Part shown: piece by piece, positions 1-8,908 of the stretch | Layout of the letters: each line of letters opens with the position of its first letter | Numbering within the stretch: position 1 is the first letter of the stretch | Assembly (NCBI RefSeq): GCF_022698145.1 | Contig: NZ_JALDAX010000007.1 | Span: 310,001 to 374,000 of the forward strand | Length of the DNA: 64,000 nucleotides | Source of the DNA: Streptomyces spinosisporus | GTDB lineage: Bacteria > Actinomycetota > Actinomycetes > Streptomycetales > Streptomycetaceae | Direction: 5' to 3' | Made by a program: the position numbers and the translations under genes | The notes under the pieces: generated by a model | What the model was told of the DNA's origin: nothing | Databases searched by the model: none | The model's input: the letters and a program-made list of their open reading frames with translations, nothing else

Positions 1-452
1 TTGGAGACGGCGTAGGAGCGGTCGGGGTCGAGGGCCGGCTTGCCCAGCGCCGCGTGCGGCAGGTGGAGCGTGGCGGACGTGCGGTCGTCGTTGACGGTCA
101 CGTCGTCCTCGCCGACCTTGCCGAGATCGACATAGGCGTCGACGGTGCCCGCGCCGATGTACAGCGTGCGCGAGCCGCGGATCGCGTCGGGCAGGTACTT
201 GGTGTCCTTCTCCAGGTCCACGACGACCTGGAAGTTGCCGGAGGCCGCGTCGTAGCGGCTCATGTCCTGGATGGACTGCAGCAGTGCCGGTCCCGAGCGG
301 TCGTGCGTCTCTGTGCCGAACAGGTCCTTGAGGCCGGGGAGCACGCTCAGCCGGATCCCGGCAAAGAACACCACGAGCACCAGTACGACGGCGGTCACCG
401 CCTTCGACCAGCCGGGCATGCGCCGGGACATACGCCTGATGGGAGTCGTCAT
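1..452 (-). CDS. DUF4230 family membrane-anchored protein (3' end outside window)
   Basis: The gene runs off the left edge, so only about the first 150 residues are visible. From the ATG at 452 the protein begins with a short basic stretch (MTTPIRRMSRRMPGWSK), followed by one hydrophobic segment of about 16 residues (residues 18-33), so it is probably anchored in the membrane by its N-terminus with the rest outside. The following sequence (SRYDAASGNFQVVVDLEKD) resembles the DUF4230 family, which is common in Streptomyces and has no known function. An in-frame ATG eight codons later is an alternative start. The C-terminal half cannot be judged. Confidence 0.75.
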   Translation of the reverse strand, partial: MTTPIRRMSRRMPGWSKAVTAVVLVLVVFFAGIRLSVLPGLKDLFGTETHDRSGPALLQSIQDMSRYDAASGNFQVVVDLEKDTKYLPDAIRGSRTLYIGAGTVDAYVDLGKVGEDDVTVNDDRTSATLHLPHAALGKPALDPDRSYAVS

Positions 453-597
453 GGAGACGGCCCTCCTTCCTACTGTTGCGGATGCCCCTCAAAGCCCCTG
501 CCAGACCGATCCGTTGGGCGAACGGTGCCGCCGATGGAAGCGCAGGGGGCGCACGGGCGCGGAGGGCCCACCCCAGGCACCGCATCGTCATCACGCG

Positions 598-2463
598 TCA
601 GTGCGGCCGCAGTTCACGGTCTCCGGAGGGCCGGGACCACCACACTCCCTCGCCGTGCGTGAGCCCCGGCAGCCGCAGCTCGATCTCACGCACCCGCCGG
701 GCCGGAAGTTCACCGGTGATCACCCAGGCCGTCGACCCGCCCGTCGTCCCCGTGAACTCCGCGCCGAGCGAGGCGAGGTGGGCCGTCACCGGGGCCAGCG
801 CGTCCAGCGGGACCTCCGTCTCGAAGGCGTGGTACGGCTCGTACAGCCGGGTCCCGGCGCGCTCCAGTGCGGCGCGCAGCACGAGCGGGGTGAGGCCCCG
901 GAAGTCGGCGGCCGTGCTGATCGGCGCGCAGTAGCCGGAACGGATCAGCGTGATGCGGTAGTCCGTCACGGACGCGCCGCGCAGCCCGGTGGCCAGGGTG
1001 GCGTGCACCGTGTCCTCGATGGCCTGGTGGAAGGCGCGGGGGAGAGCGCCGAGTTCCGTCTCGTAGTCGAAGAGCCCGCCCGAGCCGAGGGGCCCCGGCT
1101 CGACCCGCAGCCCGATCGTCGCCCAGTAGCGGGTGCCGAGGTGCCACGGCATCTCCTCCACGGCCTCGCCGATCCCCCGCGGCCGCTCCAGGAACCGCAC
1201 CCGGCCCGGCTCGAAGTCCGCCTCGATGCCGAAGTCCTGGGCGAGCGTGGCCGCGAGCACCTCCATCTGCACCTCGCCGTACAGCAGCAGCGCGGTGGCG
1301 CCGGACGCCGCGGGCCGGGCGTGGATCAGCGGGTCCTGGTCGGCCAGGGTGAGCAGCGCGGTGCGCAGCGCGGCGGCCTGACCGGGACGGCGGGCCCTCA
1401 CCAGCGTCTCCAGCGTCGGCCGCGCGAAGTGCGGTGCGCGCTCGGCGAGCGGGCCGAGGCGGTCGCCCACCCGTACCCCGTTCAGACCGGTGAGCGCCGC
1501 GATGTTCCCGGCGGTGAGCGAGGGCCCGCCCCCGCCGATCACGTCGAGGCCGGTCACCCGTCCGGTGACCTCCGAGGTCCGCCCGTCGGCCTCGCGCCGC
1601 AGCAGCGTCAACCGTTGACGCAGCGTCACCTTCCCCTCGTACAGACGCAGATACGCGACCCGCTCGCCGCCCGCGGAAGGCCGTACGGCGAACACGGTGC
1701 CGCGCGGTGGTCCGTCGGCGGTCGCGGGTGGCGGCGGGATCAACCCGGTGACGGCCTCGACGAGTTCGGCGACGCCCTGCCCGCCGAGAGCCGAGCCGAA
1801 CAGGACCGGATGGAACGAGCCGTCGGCGGTGCGTGCCGCCAGGGCCTTGCGCAGTTCGTCCGGCGTGGGCTCGGGGCCGTCCACGACCGCCTCCAGCACG
1901 GCCGGATCGACCTCGGCGAGCGCCTCGGCCAGCTGCGGATCCCCGGGCGGACGGGGTGTCACGCGCGCCCCGGCCGTCCCGATGTCCCGCACATCGGTGA
2001 GCGGTGCGACGCACGGCGTCAGCCTGCGCCGGATGTCGGCCAGCAGATCCGCCGACCGGGCGCCCGCGCGGTCGATCTTGTTGACGAAGACGACGGTCGG
2101 CAGCCGCAGCCGCCGCAGCGTCCGCATCAGCACCCTCGTCTGCGCCTGCACCCCCTCCACGGCGGACAGCAGCAGCACCGCGCTGTCCAGGACCTCCAGG
2201 GCCCGCTCCACCTCGGCGATGAAGTCCGAGTGGCCGGGGGTGTCGATGAGATTGATCCGGGTGTCACCGGCGGTGAACGCGGCGACCGCGGAGCGGATGG
2301 TGATGCCGCGGCGACGCTCGATGTCGCCGTCGTCCGTACGGGTGTCACCGGCGTCGACACCGCCGAGCCGGTCGATCGCTCCGTGGTCGAACAGCAGCCG
2401 CTCGGTGAGGCTGGTCTTACCCGCGTCGACGTGGGCGAGAATTCCGATGTTCAGGGTGGGCAT
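598..2463 (-). CDS. TetM/OtrA-like ribosomal protection GTPase
   Basis: A 621-residue translational GTPase of the elongation factor G superfamily, closest in build to the tetracycline ribosomal protection proteins (TetM, TetO, OtrA, about 640-660 residues). These bind the ribosome and release tetracycline. Visible motifs are the P-loop AHVDAGKT (residues 10-17), DTPGH (74-78) and NKID (128-131), followed by the beta-barrel and EF-G-like C-terminal domains. The start is the ATG at 2463, whose product begins MPTLNIGILAHVDAGKTS like the family; longer in-frame starts would only add a non-homologous arginine-rich extension. It is divergent from the PRPP synthetase across 189 bp. Many Streptomyces carry such a protein without making tetracycline, so resistance is likely but not proven; a role in ribosome rescue is also possible. 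Confidence 0.85.
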   Translation of the reverse strand: MPTLNIGILAHVDAGKTSLTERLLFDHGAIDRLGGVDAGDTRTDDGDIERRRGITIRSAVAAFTAGDTRINLIDTPGHSDFIAEVERALEVLDSAVLLLSAVEGVQAQTRVLMRTLRRLRLPTVVFVNKIDRAGARSADLLADIRRRLTPCVAPLTDVRDIGTAGARVTPRPPGDPQLAEALAEVDPAVLEAVVDGPEPTPDELRKALAARTADGSFHPVLFGSALGGQGVAELVEAVTGLIPPPPATADGPPRGTVFAVRPSAGGERVAYLRLYEGKVTLRQRLTLLRREADGRTSEVTGRVTGLDVIGGGGPSLTAGNIAALTGLNGVRVGDRLGPLAERAPHFARPTLETLVRARRPGQAAALRTALLTLADQDPLIHARPAASGATALLLYGEVQMEVLAATLAQDFGIEADFEPGRVRFLERPRGIGEAVEEMPWHLGTRYWATIGLRVEPGPLGSGGLFDYETELGALPRAFHQAIEDTVHATLATGLRGASVTDYRITLIRSGYCAPISTAADFRGLTPLVLRAALERAGTRLYEPYHAFETEVPLDALAPVTAHLASLGAEFTGTTGGSTAWVITGELPARRVREIELRLPGLTHGEGVWWSRPSGDRELRPH

Positions 2464-2559
2464 GCGTGGTCGAGTCCTCGTGAACCGTGGGCCGGTGGGG
2501 GCACTGGTGGATTCCGAGGAGTCGGCGCATGGGGTCTCCCGAGGTGAGGAACTCGTACG

Positions 2560-2574
2560 GCGCCATGATGGCGC
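2560..2574. promoter_or_regulatory. Palindrome in the divergent promoter region
   Basis: A perfect inverted repeat, GCGCCAT-G-ATGGCGC, lies in the 189-bp gap between the ribosomal protection gene and the PRPP synthetase gene. It is about 100 bp upstream of the GTPase start and 80 bp upstream of the synthetase start. It could be an operator or a hairpin in the GTPase leader RNA. Such GC-rich palindromes also arise by chance in this base composition, so the call is tentative. Confidence 0.35.
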
Positions 2575-2652
2575 GCGCACAGAGGCGCGGCGCAACCGGA
2601 TTTCGTGTCAGTAGCATGTGACTCCCCGACATGATCATGCGAGGAGCGGATC

Positions 2653-3606
2653 GTGCGAGACATCTCCGTCTTCAGCGGCAGCGCCCACCCCGACCTCGCC
2701 GAGGAGGTCTGCGCCCATCTCGGAGTGCCGCTGAGCCCCACCCGCCTGAGCCGGTTCGCCAACGACTGCCTGGAGGTGCAGCTCCAGGCCAACTGCCGCG
2801 AGCGCGACGTCTTCCTGATCCAGCCGCTGGTGCGGCCGGTCCAGGAACACCTCGTGGAACTGCTGCTGATGTGCGACGCCGCGCGCGGGGCCTCGGCCGC
2901 CCGGATCGCCGTTGTGATGCCGCACTACTCCTACGCCCGCTCCGACAAGAAGGACGCGCCCCGCATCTCGCTCGGCGGCCGGCTGGTCGCGGACCTGCTG
3001 GTGGCGGCGGGCGCGAGCCGCGTGTTGACCATGACGCTGCACGCGCCGCAGGTGCACGGCTTCTTCTCGGTGCCGGTCGACCATCTGCACGCCCTGCGCG
3101 AACTGGCCGCTCATTTCCGGCAGTACGACCTCTCCCGCACCACCGTCGTCTCGCCGGACCTCGGCAACGCCAAGGAGGCGGCCGCCTTCGCCCGGCTGAT
3201 CGGTGCGCGGGTGGCCGCCGGCGCCAAGCAGCGGTTCGCCGACGACCGGGTCTCCATCAGCTCGGTGATCGGCGACGTCGCCGGCCGGGACGTCATCGTC
3301 CTGGACGACGAGATCGCCAAGGGCAGCACGGTCCTCGAACTGCTCGACCGGCTCAGGGAGCTGGGGCCGCGCTCCATCCGGGTCGCCTGCACGCACGGCC
3401 TGTTCGCGGACGGCGCGCTCAAGCGGATCGGCGAGCAGCCCGACGTACTGGAGATCGTGTGCACCAACACCGTGCCAGTCCCGGACGAGGAACGCACCGA
3501 CAAGCTGCGGATCCTGTCCATCGCGCCGGCCCTCGCCGAGGCCGTCCGTCGCATTCACAACGGCGAGTCCGTCAGTGCCCTGTTCGACGAGCCGCGAAGC
3601 GAATAG
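2653..3606 (+). CDS. prs: Ribose-phosphate pyrophosphokinase (PRPP synthetase)
   Basis: A 317-residue enzyme of the normal length for class I PRPP synthetases. It transfers pyrophosphate from ATP to ribose 5-phosphate, making PRPP for purine, pyrimidine, histidine and tryptophan synthesis. The sequence shows the N-terminal FSGSAHPDLAEEV region, the TLHAPQVHGFF segment that corresponds to the family's DLHxxQxxGFF motif, and the PRPP loop VLDDEIAKGSTV (classical form DDxxxTGxT). The start is a GTG at 2653, preceded by GAGGAG at 2641-2646. The EF-Tu paralogue follows 66 bp downstream on the same strand. The PRPP loop differs from the textbook sequence and the gene sits outside any nucleotide cluster, so this is probably a second, specialised paralogue rather than the housekeeping copy. 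That is inference. Confidence 0.9.
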   Translation: MRDISVFSGSAHPDLAEEVCAHLGVPLSPTRLSRFANDCLEVQLQANCRERDVFLIQPLVRPVQEHLVELLLMCDAARGASAARIAVVMPHYSYARSDKKDAPRISLGGRLVADLLVAAGASRVLTMTLHAPQVHGFFSVPVDHLHALRELAAHFRQYDLSRTTVVSPDLGNAKEAAAFARLIGARVAAGAKQRFADDRVSISSVIGDVAGRDVIVLDDEIAKGSTVLELLDRLRELGPRSIRVACTHGLFADGALKRIGEQPDVLEIVCTNTVPVPDEERTDKLRILSIAPALAEAVRRIHNGESVSALFDEPRSE

Positions 3607-3672
3607 ACATGAGTCAAGGAGCAAGGCTCGGCGTCCAGTGACGCCTCACCCAGGTGACCAGGAGGGCTTGCA

Positions 3673-4866
<1,194 letters not shown>

Positions 4867-4891
4867 CCGCCGTCAGGGCGTGACCGCTGTC

Positions 4892-4917
4892 GTGACGGCC
4901 CGCGCAGCGGCCGTCAC
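4892..4917. terminator. Hairpin between convergent EF-Tu and STAS genes
   Basis: A perfect 9-bp stem, GTGACGGCC / GGCCGTCAC, with an 8-nt loop lies directly after the EF-Tu stop and overlaps the stop of the convergent STAS gene. There is no T-run, as is usual for bidirectional hairpin terminators in Streptomyces. Confidence 0.65.
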
Positions 4918-5294
4918 AACGACCCGGACGTGGCCTCGGGCTGGCCCAGGGCCGCGTCCAGGGTCGGATGCGCCGTCAGCAGCCGGGAAAGGCCGGTGAC
5001 CCGCATGATGCGCAGGGTGAGCGGATGCGTGCAGACGAGCTGCAGCTCTCCGTCCTGCGTGAGCGCCCGGCTGCGGGCCCGGTAGAGCAGCCGCAGCCCG
5101 GAGCAGTCGAAGAAGTCGACCTGGCGCAGGTCGATCACCAGACGGACACCCTGGTGCGCCGTCACTCGGTCCAGATAGGGGGCGATCTCCAGGGCCGCGG
5201 CGATGTCGATCTCGCCGTGGAACTCGAGCACCGTGTGCCCTCGGTCCTGGTGGACCCGCAGATGCCGAGTGAGCGGCGCAGGCTCCTGGTGCAC
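4914..5294 (-). CDS. STAS-domain protein (anti-sigma factor antagonist type)
   Basis: A 126-residue single STAS domain, like the anti-anti-sigma factors SpoIIAA, RsbV and BldG that bind anti-sigma kinases. The start is a GTG at 5294. The characteristic strand-helix turn reads FFDCSGLRLLYRA, with D63-C64-S65-G66. In SpoIIAA the equivalent turn is D57-S58-S59-G60 and S58 is the phosphorylated residue, so here cysteine occupies the phospho-acceptor position and only the next serine is kept. No anti-sigma kinase gene is adjacent. Either the protein is regulated through S65 or it is not switched by phosphorylation in the classical way. Confidence 0.8.
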   Translation of the reverse strand: MHQEPAPLTRHLRVHQDRGHTVLEFHGEIDIAAALEIAPYLDRVTAHQGVRLVIDLRQVDFFDCSGLRLLYRARSRALTQDGELQLVCTHPLTLRIMRVTGLSRLLTAHPTLDAALGQPEATSGSL

Positions 5295-5564
5295 GACGAC
5301 ATCGCCTCCAACCTGCTCCGTCCGCTGCGGTGTTGCAGGTCACCGGGGGCCGGGGTGACATCGTGCAGCGAGCGTACGAGCGCAGATGCGTCCCCGGGTC
5401 CCCTGTGAGCGCAAATCTGTTTCTTCGCCCTGCAAGTTACCCTCGTTGGAGTGAATTTGAGCATGTTCGATTGACATATGTCTTCGAATTGCGACGAAGG
5501 CTTCCTGCAGGGCGATGATCCGCAGGGTGACGAAGAGGCACGGGCGGGATCGGTACCGGTCCGA

Positions 5565-6515
5565 TCAGTCGACCAGCAGGACCAGCTTTCCGGCCGTGCG
5601 GTTGGTCTCGCCCTGCCGGTGGGCCTCGGCGGCCTCGGCCAGCGGGAAGGTACCGGCGATCTCGGGGCGCAGCTTCCCCGCCTCCACCAGCTCCGTGATC
5701 GCCTCCAGCCCGCTGCGGGAGGCGTCCACGAGCATCCTCAGCGCCCGCACCCCGAGCCGCTCGGCCTCCTCGGGGAAGTCGCTGGAGCCCATCGGGATGA
5801 TGGAGACGACGATGCCGCCCGGGCGCAGCACCCGCAGCGACCGCATGCCGGTGTCGCCGCCGATGGTGTCCAGCACTACGTCGACGTCCTTCACGGCCTC
5901 GGCGAAGTCCGTCTCCCGGTAGTCGATCGTCTCGTCCGCGCCGAGCCCGCGCAGGAACTCGTGCTTGCCCGCGCTCGCGGTGCCGATCACATGCGCGCCG
6001 CGCGCCTTGGCGATCTGTACGGCCACATGGCCCACCCCGCCCGCCGCGGCGTGGATCAGCACCCGCTGACCCGGCTGCAGGCCGGCGTTCTCCACGAGGG
6101 CCTGCCAGGCGGTCAGGGAGACCAGCGGCAGCGCGCCGGCCTGCGTGTGGTCGACGGAGGCCGGCTTGTGCGCGAACCAGCGCGCCGGGGCGGCGACGTA
6201 CTCGGCGTGGGAACCGTGCCCGAAGGGGTACGACAGCATGCCGTAGACCTCGTCGCCGGGCTTGAAGTGGGCGACGCCGATGCCGACCGCCTCGACCACC
6301 CCGGAGACGTCCCAGCCCAGCACGTAGGGCGGCCGGCCCAGGAAGCCGCCGGTCGCGCGGTGCTTCCAGTCGGTCGGGTTGACGCCGGCGGCGCGGACCC
6401 TGACCAGGACCTCGTTGGTGCGCGGCTCGGGGCGCGGCAGTTCCACTTGCTTCAGGACCTCGGGGCCGCCGAGGTCGTCCTGGCTGATGGCTCGCATGGT
6501 GTTCACAGTGCTCAT
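5565..6515 (-). CDS. NADP-dependent MDR-family oxidoreductase (quinone oxidoreductase type)
   Basis: A 316-residue medium-chain dehydrogenase/reductase of the zinc-free quinone oxidoreductase type. It has the GroES-like N-terminal domain (AGVNPTDWKHR, around residues 45-55), the nucleotide-binding turn AAAGGVGHVAVQIAK (around 155-169) and the C-terminal FPLAEAAEAHR segment. It probably reduces small alpha,beta-unsaturated carbonyls or quinones with NADPH; the substrate is unknown. It is divergent from a GlxA-type regulator, with 71 bp between the two starts, and a 10-bp inverted repeat in that gap makes control by this regulator likely. Confidence 0.85.
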   Translation of the reverse strand: MSTVNTMRAISQDDLGGPEVLKQVELPRPEPRTNEVLVRVRAAGVNPTDWKHRATGGFLGRPPYVLGWDVSGVVEAVGIGVAHFKPGDEVYGMLSYPFGHGSHAEYVAAPARWFAHKPASVDHTQAGALPLVSLTAWQALVENAGLQPGQRVLIHAAAGGVGHVAVQIAKARGAHVIGTASAGKHEFLRGLGADETIDYRETDFAEAVKDVDVVLDTIGGDTGMRSLRVLRPGGIVVSIIPMGSSDFPEEAERLGVRALRMLVDASRSGLEAITELVEAGKLRPEIAGTFPLAEAAEAHRQGETNRTAGKLVLLVD

Positions 6516-6551
6516 GGTGAACCAGCCTGCCCCGGGCCGCCCGGCAAGAAA

Positions 6552-6588
6552 ATGGCACGATTGCCAAGCTTCGATAAGATCGTGCCAT
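6552..6588. promoter_or_regulatory. Inverted repeat overlapping the regulator's start codon
   Basis: ATGGCACGAT (6552-6561) and ATCGTGCCAT (6579-6588) form a perfect 10-bp inverted repeat with 17 bp between the arms. The right arm overlaps the ATG at 6587 of the GlxA-type regulator, and the left arm lies 37 bp before the start of the divergent oxidoreductase. This is the position expected for an autoregulatory operator serving both genes. Confidence 0.65.
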
Positions 6589-7546
6589 GAGCGGTGAACG
6601 GCAAGTGGAACGGGTCGTCGTGCTGGCCCTGGACGGCGTCTACCCCTTCGAGCTCGGCATCCCGAGCCGGATCTTCGGCGCGGCCGACGGGCGGTACGAG
6701 GTGGTGACCTGCTCCGTCGACGGCCAACCGGTGCGCAGCTGCGCCGACTTCACGATCGGTGTCGAGCACGGGCCGGAGGTGCTGGCCACGGCCGACACGG
6801 TGGTGGTCGCCTCCATGACGCCCTCGCACATCCCCACCGAACTGCCCGTGGAGGTCGCCGCCGCGCTCGCCCGGATCCGGCCGGACGCCCGGATCGTGTC
6901 CATCTGCACGGCCGCCTTCGTGCTGGCCGCGGCGGGCCTCCTCGAAGGCCGCAGGGCCACTACGCACTGGCAGGTCACCGACCTGTTCCGGCGGCGCTAC
7001 CCGCAGATCGACGTCGACCCCGACGTCCTGTTCGTGCACGACGGCAGGATCCTCACTTCCGCCGGAGCAGCCTCCGGTGTCGACGTCTGCCTGCACATCG
7101 TCCGCACCGACCACGGCAGCGAGCTGGCCAACACCGTGGCCCGCCGCTGCGTCGTACCGCCGTTCCGGGACGGTGGCCAGGCGCAGTACATCGAGCAGCC
7201 GGTGCCGCAGAGCGGCGCGGCGAGCACGGCGGCGACCCGGGCCTGGGTCCTGGAACGCCTCGACCAGCCGCTCACCCTCACCGAGTTGGCGGGTCACGCA
7301 CGCATGAGCCTGCGCACCTTCGCCCGCCGCTTCAACGAGGAGGTCGGTCTCAGCCCCGGCCGCTGGATCGTCCAGCAGCGCGTCGCCCGGGCCCGGCACC
7401 TGCTGGAGTCCAGCGACCTCTCCGTCGACCAGATCGCCGGCCAGGTCGGCTTCGCCACGGGCGCCTCCCTCCGTCAACACCTGCACGCGGCCATCGGGGT
7501 CTCACCGCAGGCCTACCGCCGCACGTTCCAGACGGCCGCCCGCTAG
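6587..7546 (+). CDS. GlxA-family AraC-type transcriptional regulator
   Basis: A 319-residue regulator with two parts. Residues about 5-190 form a DJ-1/PfpI-like domain including the elbow SICTAAFVLAAAGLLEGR, with a cysteine at the nucleophile-elbow position, and the TTHW element. Residues about 215-315 form a paired AraC helix-turn-helix (LAGHARMSLRTFARRF, then IAGQVGFATGASLRQH and GVSPQAYRR). The order and length match the GlxA family. It faces the MDR oxidoreductase gene and probably controls it through the inverted repeat that overlaps its own start codon. The effector is unknown. Confidence 0.88.
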   Translation: MSGERQVERVVVLALDGVYPFELGIPSRIFGAADGRYEVVTCSVDGQPVRSCADFTIGVEHGPEVLATADTVVVASMTPSHIPTELPVEVAAALARIRPDARIVSICTAAFVLAAAGLLEGRRATTHWQVTDLFRRRYPQIDVDPDVLFVHDGRILTSAGAASGVDVCLHIVRTDHGSELANTVARRCVVPPFRDGGQAQYIEQPVPQSGAASTAATRAWVLERLDQPLTLTELAGHARMSLRTFARRFNEEVGLSPGRWIVQQRVARARHLLESSDLSVDQIAGQVGFATGASLRQHLHAAIGVSPQAYRRTFQTAAR

Positions 7547-7570
7547 GGCGGCCCGGCGGCGGTTGCATGG

Positions 7571-8070
7571 TCAGCGCGACCAGTGGGGCGTCGGCGGCGC
7601 CCGCGCGTTCGCGCTCGCACAGCCTGGCGGCCCGCTGTCACCTGGGTCGTCCGGCGGGCGGACGTCAGCGGCTGGTGTGCAGGGCGATCAGCAACTGCCA
7701 GACCTCGTCGGCGATGTGACCGGTGTCGGCGTCCAGGAGGCCGTGCAGCCAGTCGGCCAGTACTCCGGCGAAGGTGGCGGCCACGGCTGACGCGATCAGT
7801 GGGGCGTCGGCGGCGCCCGCGCATACCCGCCGGCGCAGCCTGTGGGCCCGCGGCCGCATGGGTTCGTCCGGCGGGCGGTGGTCAGCGGCTGGTGTGTAGA
7901 GCGATCAGCAACTGCCAGACTTGGTCGGCGATGTGACCGGTGTCGGTGTCCAGGAGGCCGTACAGCCAGTCGGCCAGTACTCCGGCGAAGGTGGCGGCCA
8001 CGGCGGACGCGATCAGTGGGGCGTCGGCGGCGCCCGCGCGTTCGCGCTCGCGCAGGCTGTAGGCCCGCAG
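7571..8070. repeat. Tandem 217-bp duplications of the 3' end of the neighbouring tetR gene
   Basis: The last part of the minus-strand tetR gene is present in two and a half copies. The anchor GTCAGCGGCTGGTGTG occurs at 7664 and 7881, and CAGTGGGGCGTCGGCGGCGC at 7581, 7797 and 8014, a period of 216-217 bp. The copy at 7664-7860 differs from the functional gene end at only about seven of some 165 compared positions. The leftmost copy (7571-7660) is truncated. It fills the whole gap between the convergent GlxA and tetR genes. Being high-identity and in register, it looks like a recent tandem duplication rather than ancient homology. Confidence 0.9.
7665..7859 (-). pseudogene. Duplicated C-terminal fragment of the adjacent TetR regulator
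   Basis: The middle repeat copy still reads through as the last about 52 residues of the regulator, from AGAADAPLIASAVAATFAGV to the end LLIALHTSR and the same stop. Only a few residues differ from the intact gene (for example WLHGLLDAD against WLYGLLDTD). No DNA-binding domain or start region is attached, so it is a 3' gene fragment and probably not expressed as a useful protein. Confidence 0.75.
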
Positions 8071-8445
8071 GTCGCGGTGGAGGACCCGGCCGAGGGGGCC
8101 GCCGCCGCCCGGGGTCAGCAGGGCGCGGTACAGGTCGGCGTGCGGGGTGAGCGAGTCGAAGAAGGCGGTGAGCGCGGGCGGCGCGTGGACCGGGTCCGGC
8201 CGCCCGGTCCAGGAGTGCAGCGCCTCCACGGCCTCCCGTACGACATCCGCGCAGGCGTCGATCGCCAGGTCCTCGATGCCGGCGTAGTGGACGTAGAACG
8301 TGGCCCGTCCGACGCCGGCCCTGCGCACCAGCGCGGCCACGCCGACCTCTGCGAGGGGCCTTTTGGCGCACTCCGCGAGCAGGGCCTCCCGCAGCCGCGC
8401 CCGGGTGCGTGCGGCCCGCGGATCCTGCGGCGCGGCGCGGGTCAC
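7882..8445 (-). CDS. TetR-family transcriptional regulator
   Basis: A 187-residue TetR regulator. The N-terminal helix-turn-helix (residues about 12-58) contains ARLREALLAECAK, VGVAALVRRAGVGRATFYVHY and a typical short helix after it; the C-terminal ligand-binding half ends LLIALHTSR. The GTG start at 8445 overlaps the TGA of the upstream DUF1304 gene (GTGA), so the two are translationally coupled. A double 14/18-bp palindrome upstream of the pair is its likely operator, which would make the operon autoregulated and could also control the divergent GNAT gene. The 3' end of this gene has been tandemly duplicated downstream. Confidence 0.85.
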   Translation of the reverse strand: MTRAAPQDPRAARTRARLREALLAECAKRPLAEVGVAALVRRAGVGRATFYVHYAGIEDLAIDACADVVREAVEALHSWTGRPDPVHAPPALTAFFDSLTPHADLYRALLTPGGGGPLGRVLHRDLRAYSLRERERAGAADAPLIASAVAATFAGVLADWLYGLLDTDTGHIADQVWQLLIALHTSR

Positions 8446-8804
8446 CGCGCGACCAGGACGGCGGCCAGGGCGAGCGCGCCCGGCAGCGCCTGGGCGAACA
8501 GGATGCGACGGTTGGCCGTGACGGCGCCGAAGACGCCCGCGACCACGACGCAGCACAGGAAGAAGACCTGGGCGCGGAACCCGGTCGGATCCGCCGCGAC
8601 GAGGCCCCAGATCAGTCCGGCCGCGAGAAACCCGTTGTAGAGGCCCTGGTTGGCGGCCATCGGGGCGGTCGCCCGTGCCATCTCGCGATCGAACCCGTGC
8701 AGCCCCCGCCCGGGCTTCTTCTGCCACAGGAACATCTCCATCACCAGGATGTAGACGTGCAGCGCGGCCACCAGTGCGACCAGCACGTCGGCGAGCGTCT
8801 CCAT
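8442..8804 (-). CDS. DUF1304 family small membrane protein
   Basis: A 120-residue integral membrane protein with about four hydrophobic segments. It has the family's HVYILVMEMFLW segment near residue 16, the FDREMARATAPMAANQGLYN stretch with the conserved NQGxYN, and terminal LALAAVLVAR. The function of DUF1304 proteins is not established. The chosen ATG at 8804 starts METLADVLVALV; an upstream in-frame ATG would add 15 residues lying inside the operator region and is less likely. It is the first gene of a coupled operon with the TetR regulator, so the regulator probably senses something related to this protein's job. Confidence 0.8.
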   Translation of the reverse strand: METLADVLVALVAALHVYILVMEMFLWQKKPGRGLHGFDREMARATAPMAANQGLYNGFLAAGLIWGLVAADPTGFRAQVFFLCCVVVAGVFGAVTANRRILFAQALPGALALAAVLVAR

Positions 8805-8834
8805 TGCGGACTCCGTGATTTTCTTCCAACTTCC

Positions 8835-8871
8835 TGGACAGCTGTCCACTATACCTGGACAGCTGTCCAGG
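8835..8871. promoter_or_regulatory. Double TetR operator
   Basis: TGGACAGCTGTCCA occurs twice, at 8835-8848 and within the longer perfect palindrome CCTGGACAGCTGTCCAGG at 8854-8871. The centres are 21 bp apart, two turns of the helix, so two dimers could bind on one face. The site sits between the DUF1304-tetR operon (start 8804) and the GNAT gene (start 8909), overlapping both promoter regions. Confidence 0.85.
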
Positions 8872-8908
8872 AAGTCCCGCTGTCAGTGCCCGTGGGTAGC
8901 CTGCGCGC

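Noticed and set aside
262..2547. Long open frame on the plus strand opposite the ribosomal GTPase
   Set aside because: It is proline- and arginine-rich without a recognisable fold and mirrors the coding strand, as is usual in GC-rich DNA.
2464..2640. Leader peptide controlling the ribosomal GTPase by attenuation
   Set aside because: Several short frames exist upstream (one starts MRRLLGIHQ), but none has a clear ribosome binding site plus alternative stems, so the idea cannot be supported.
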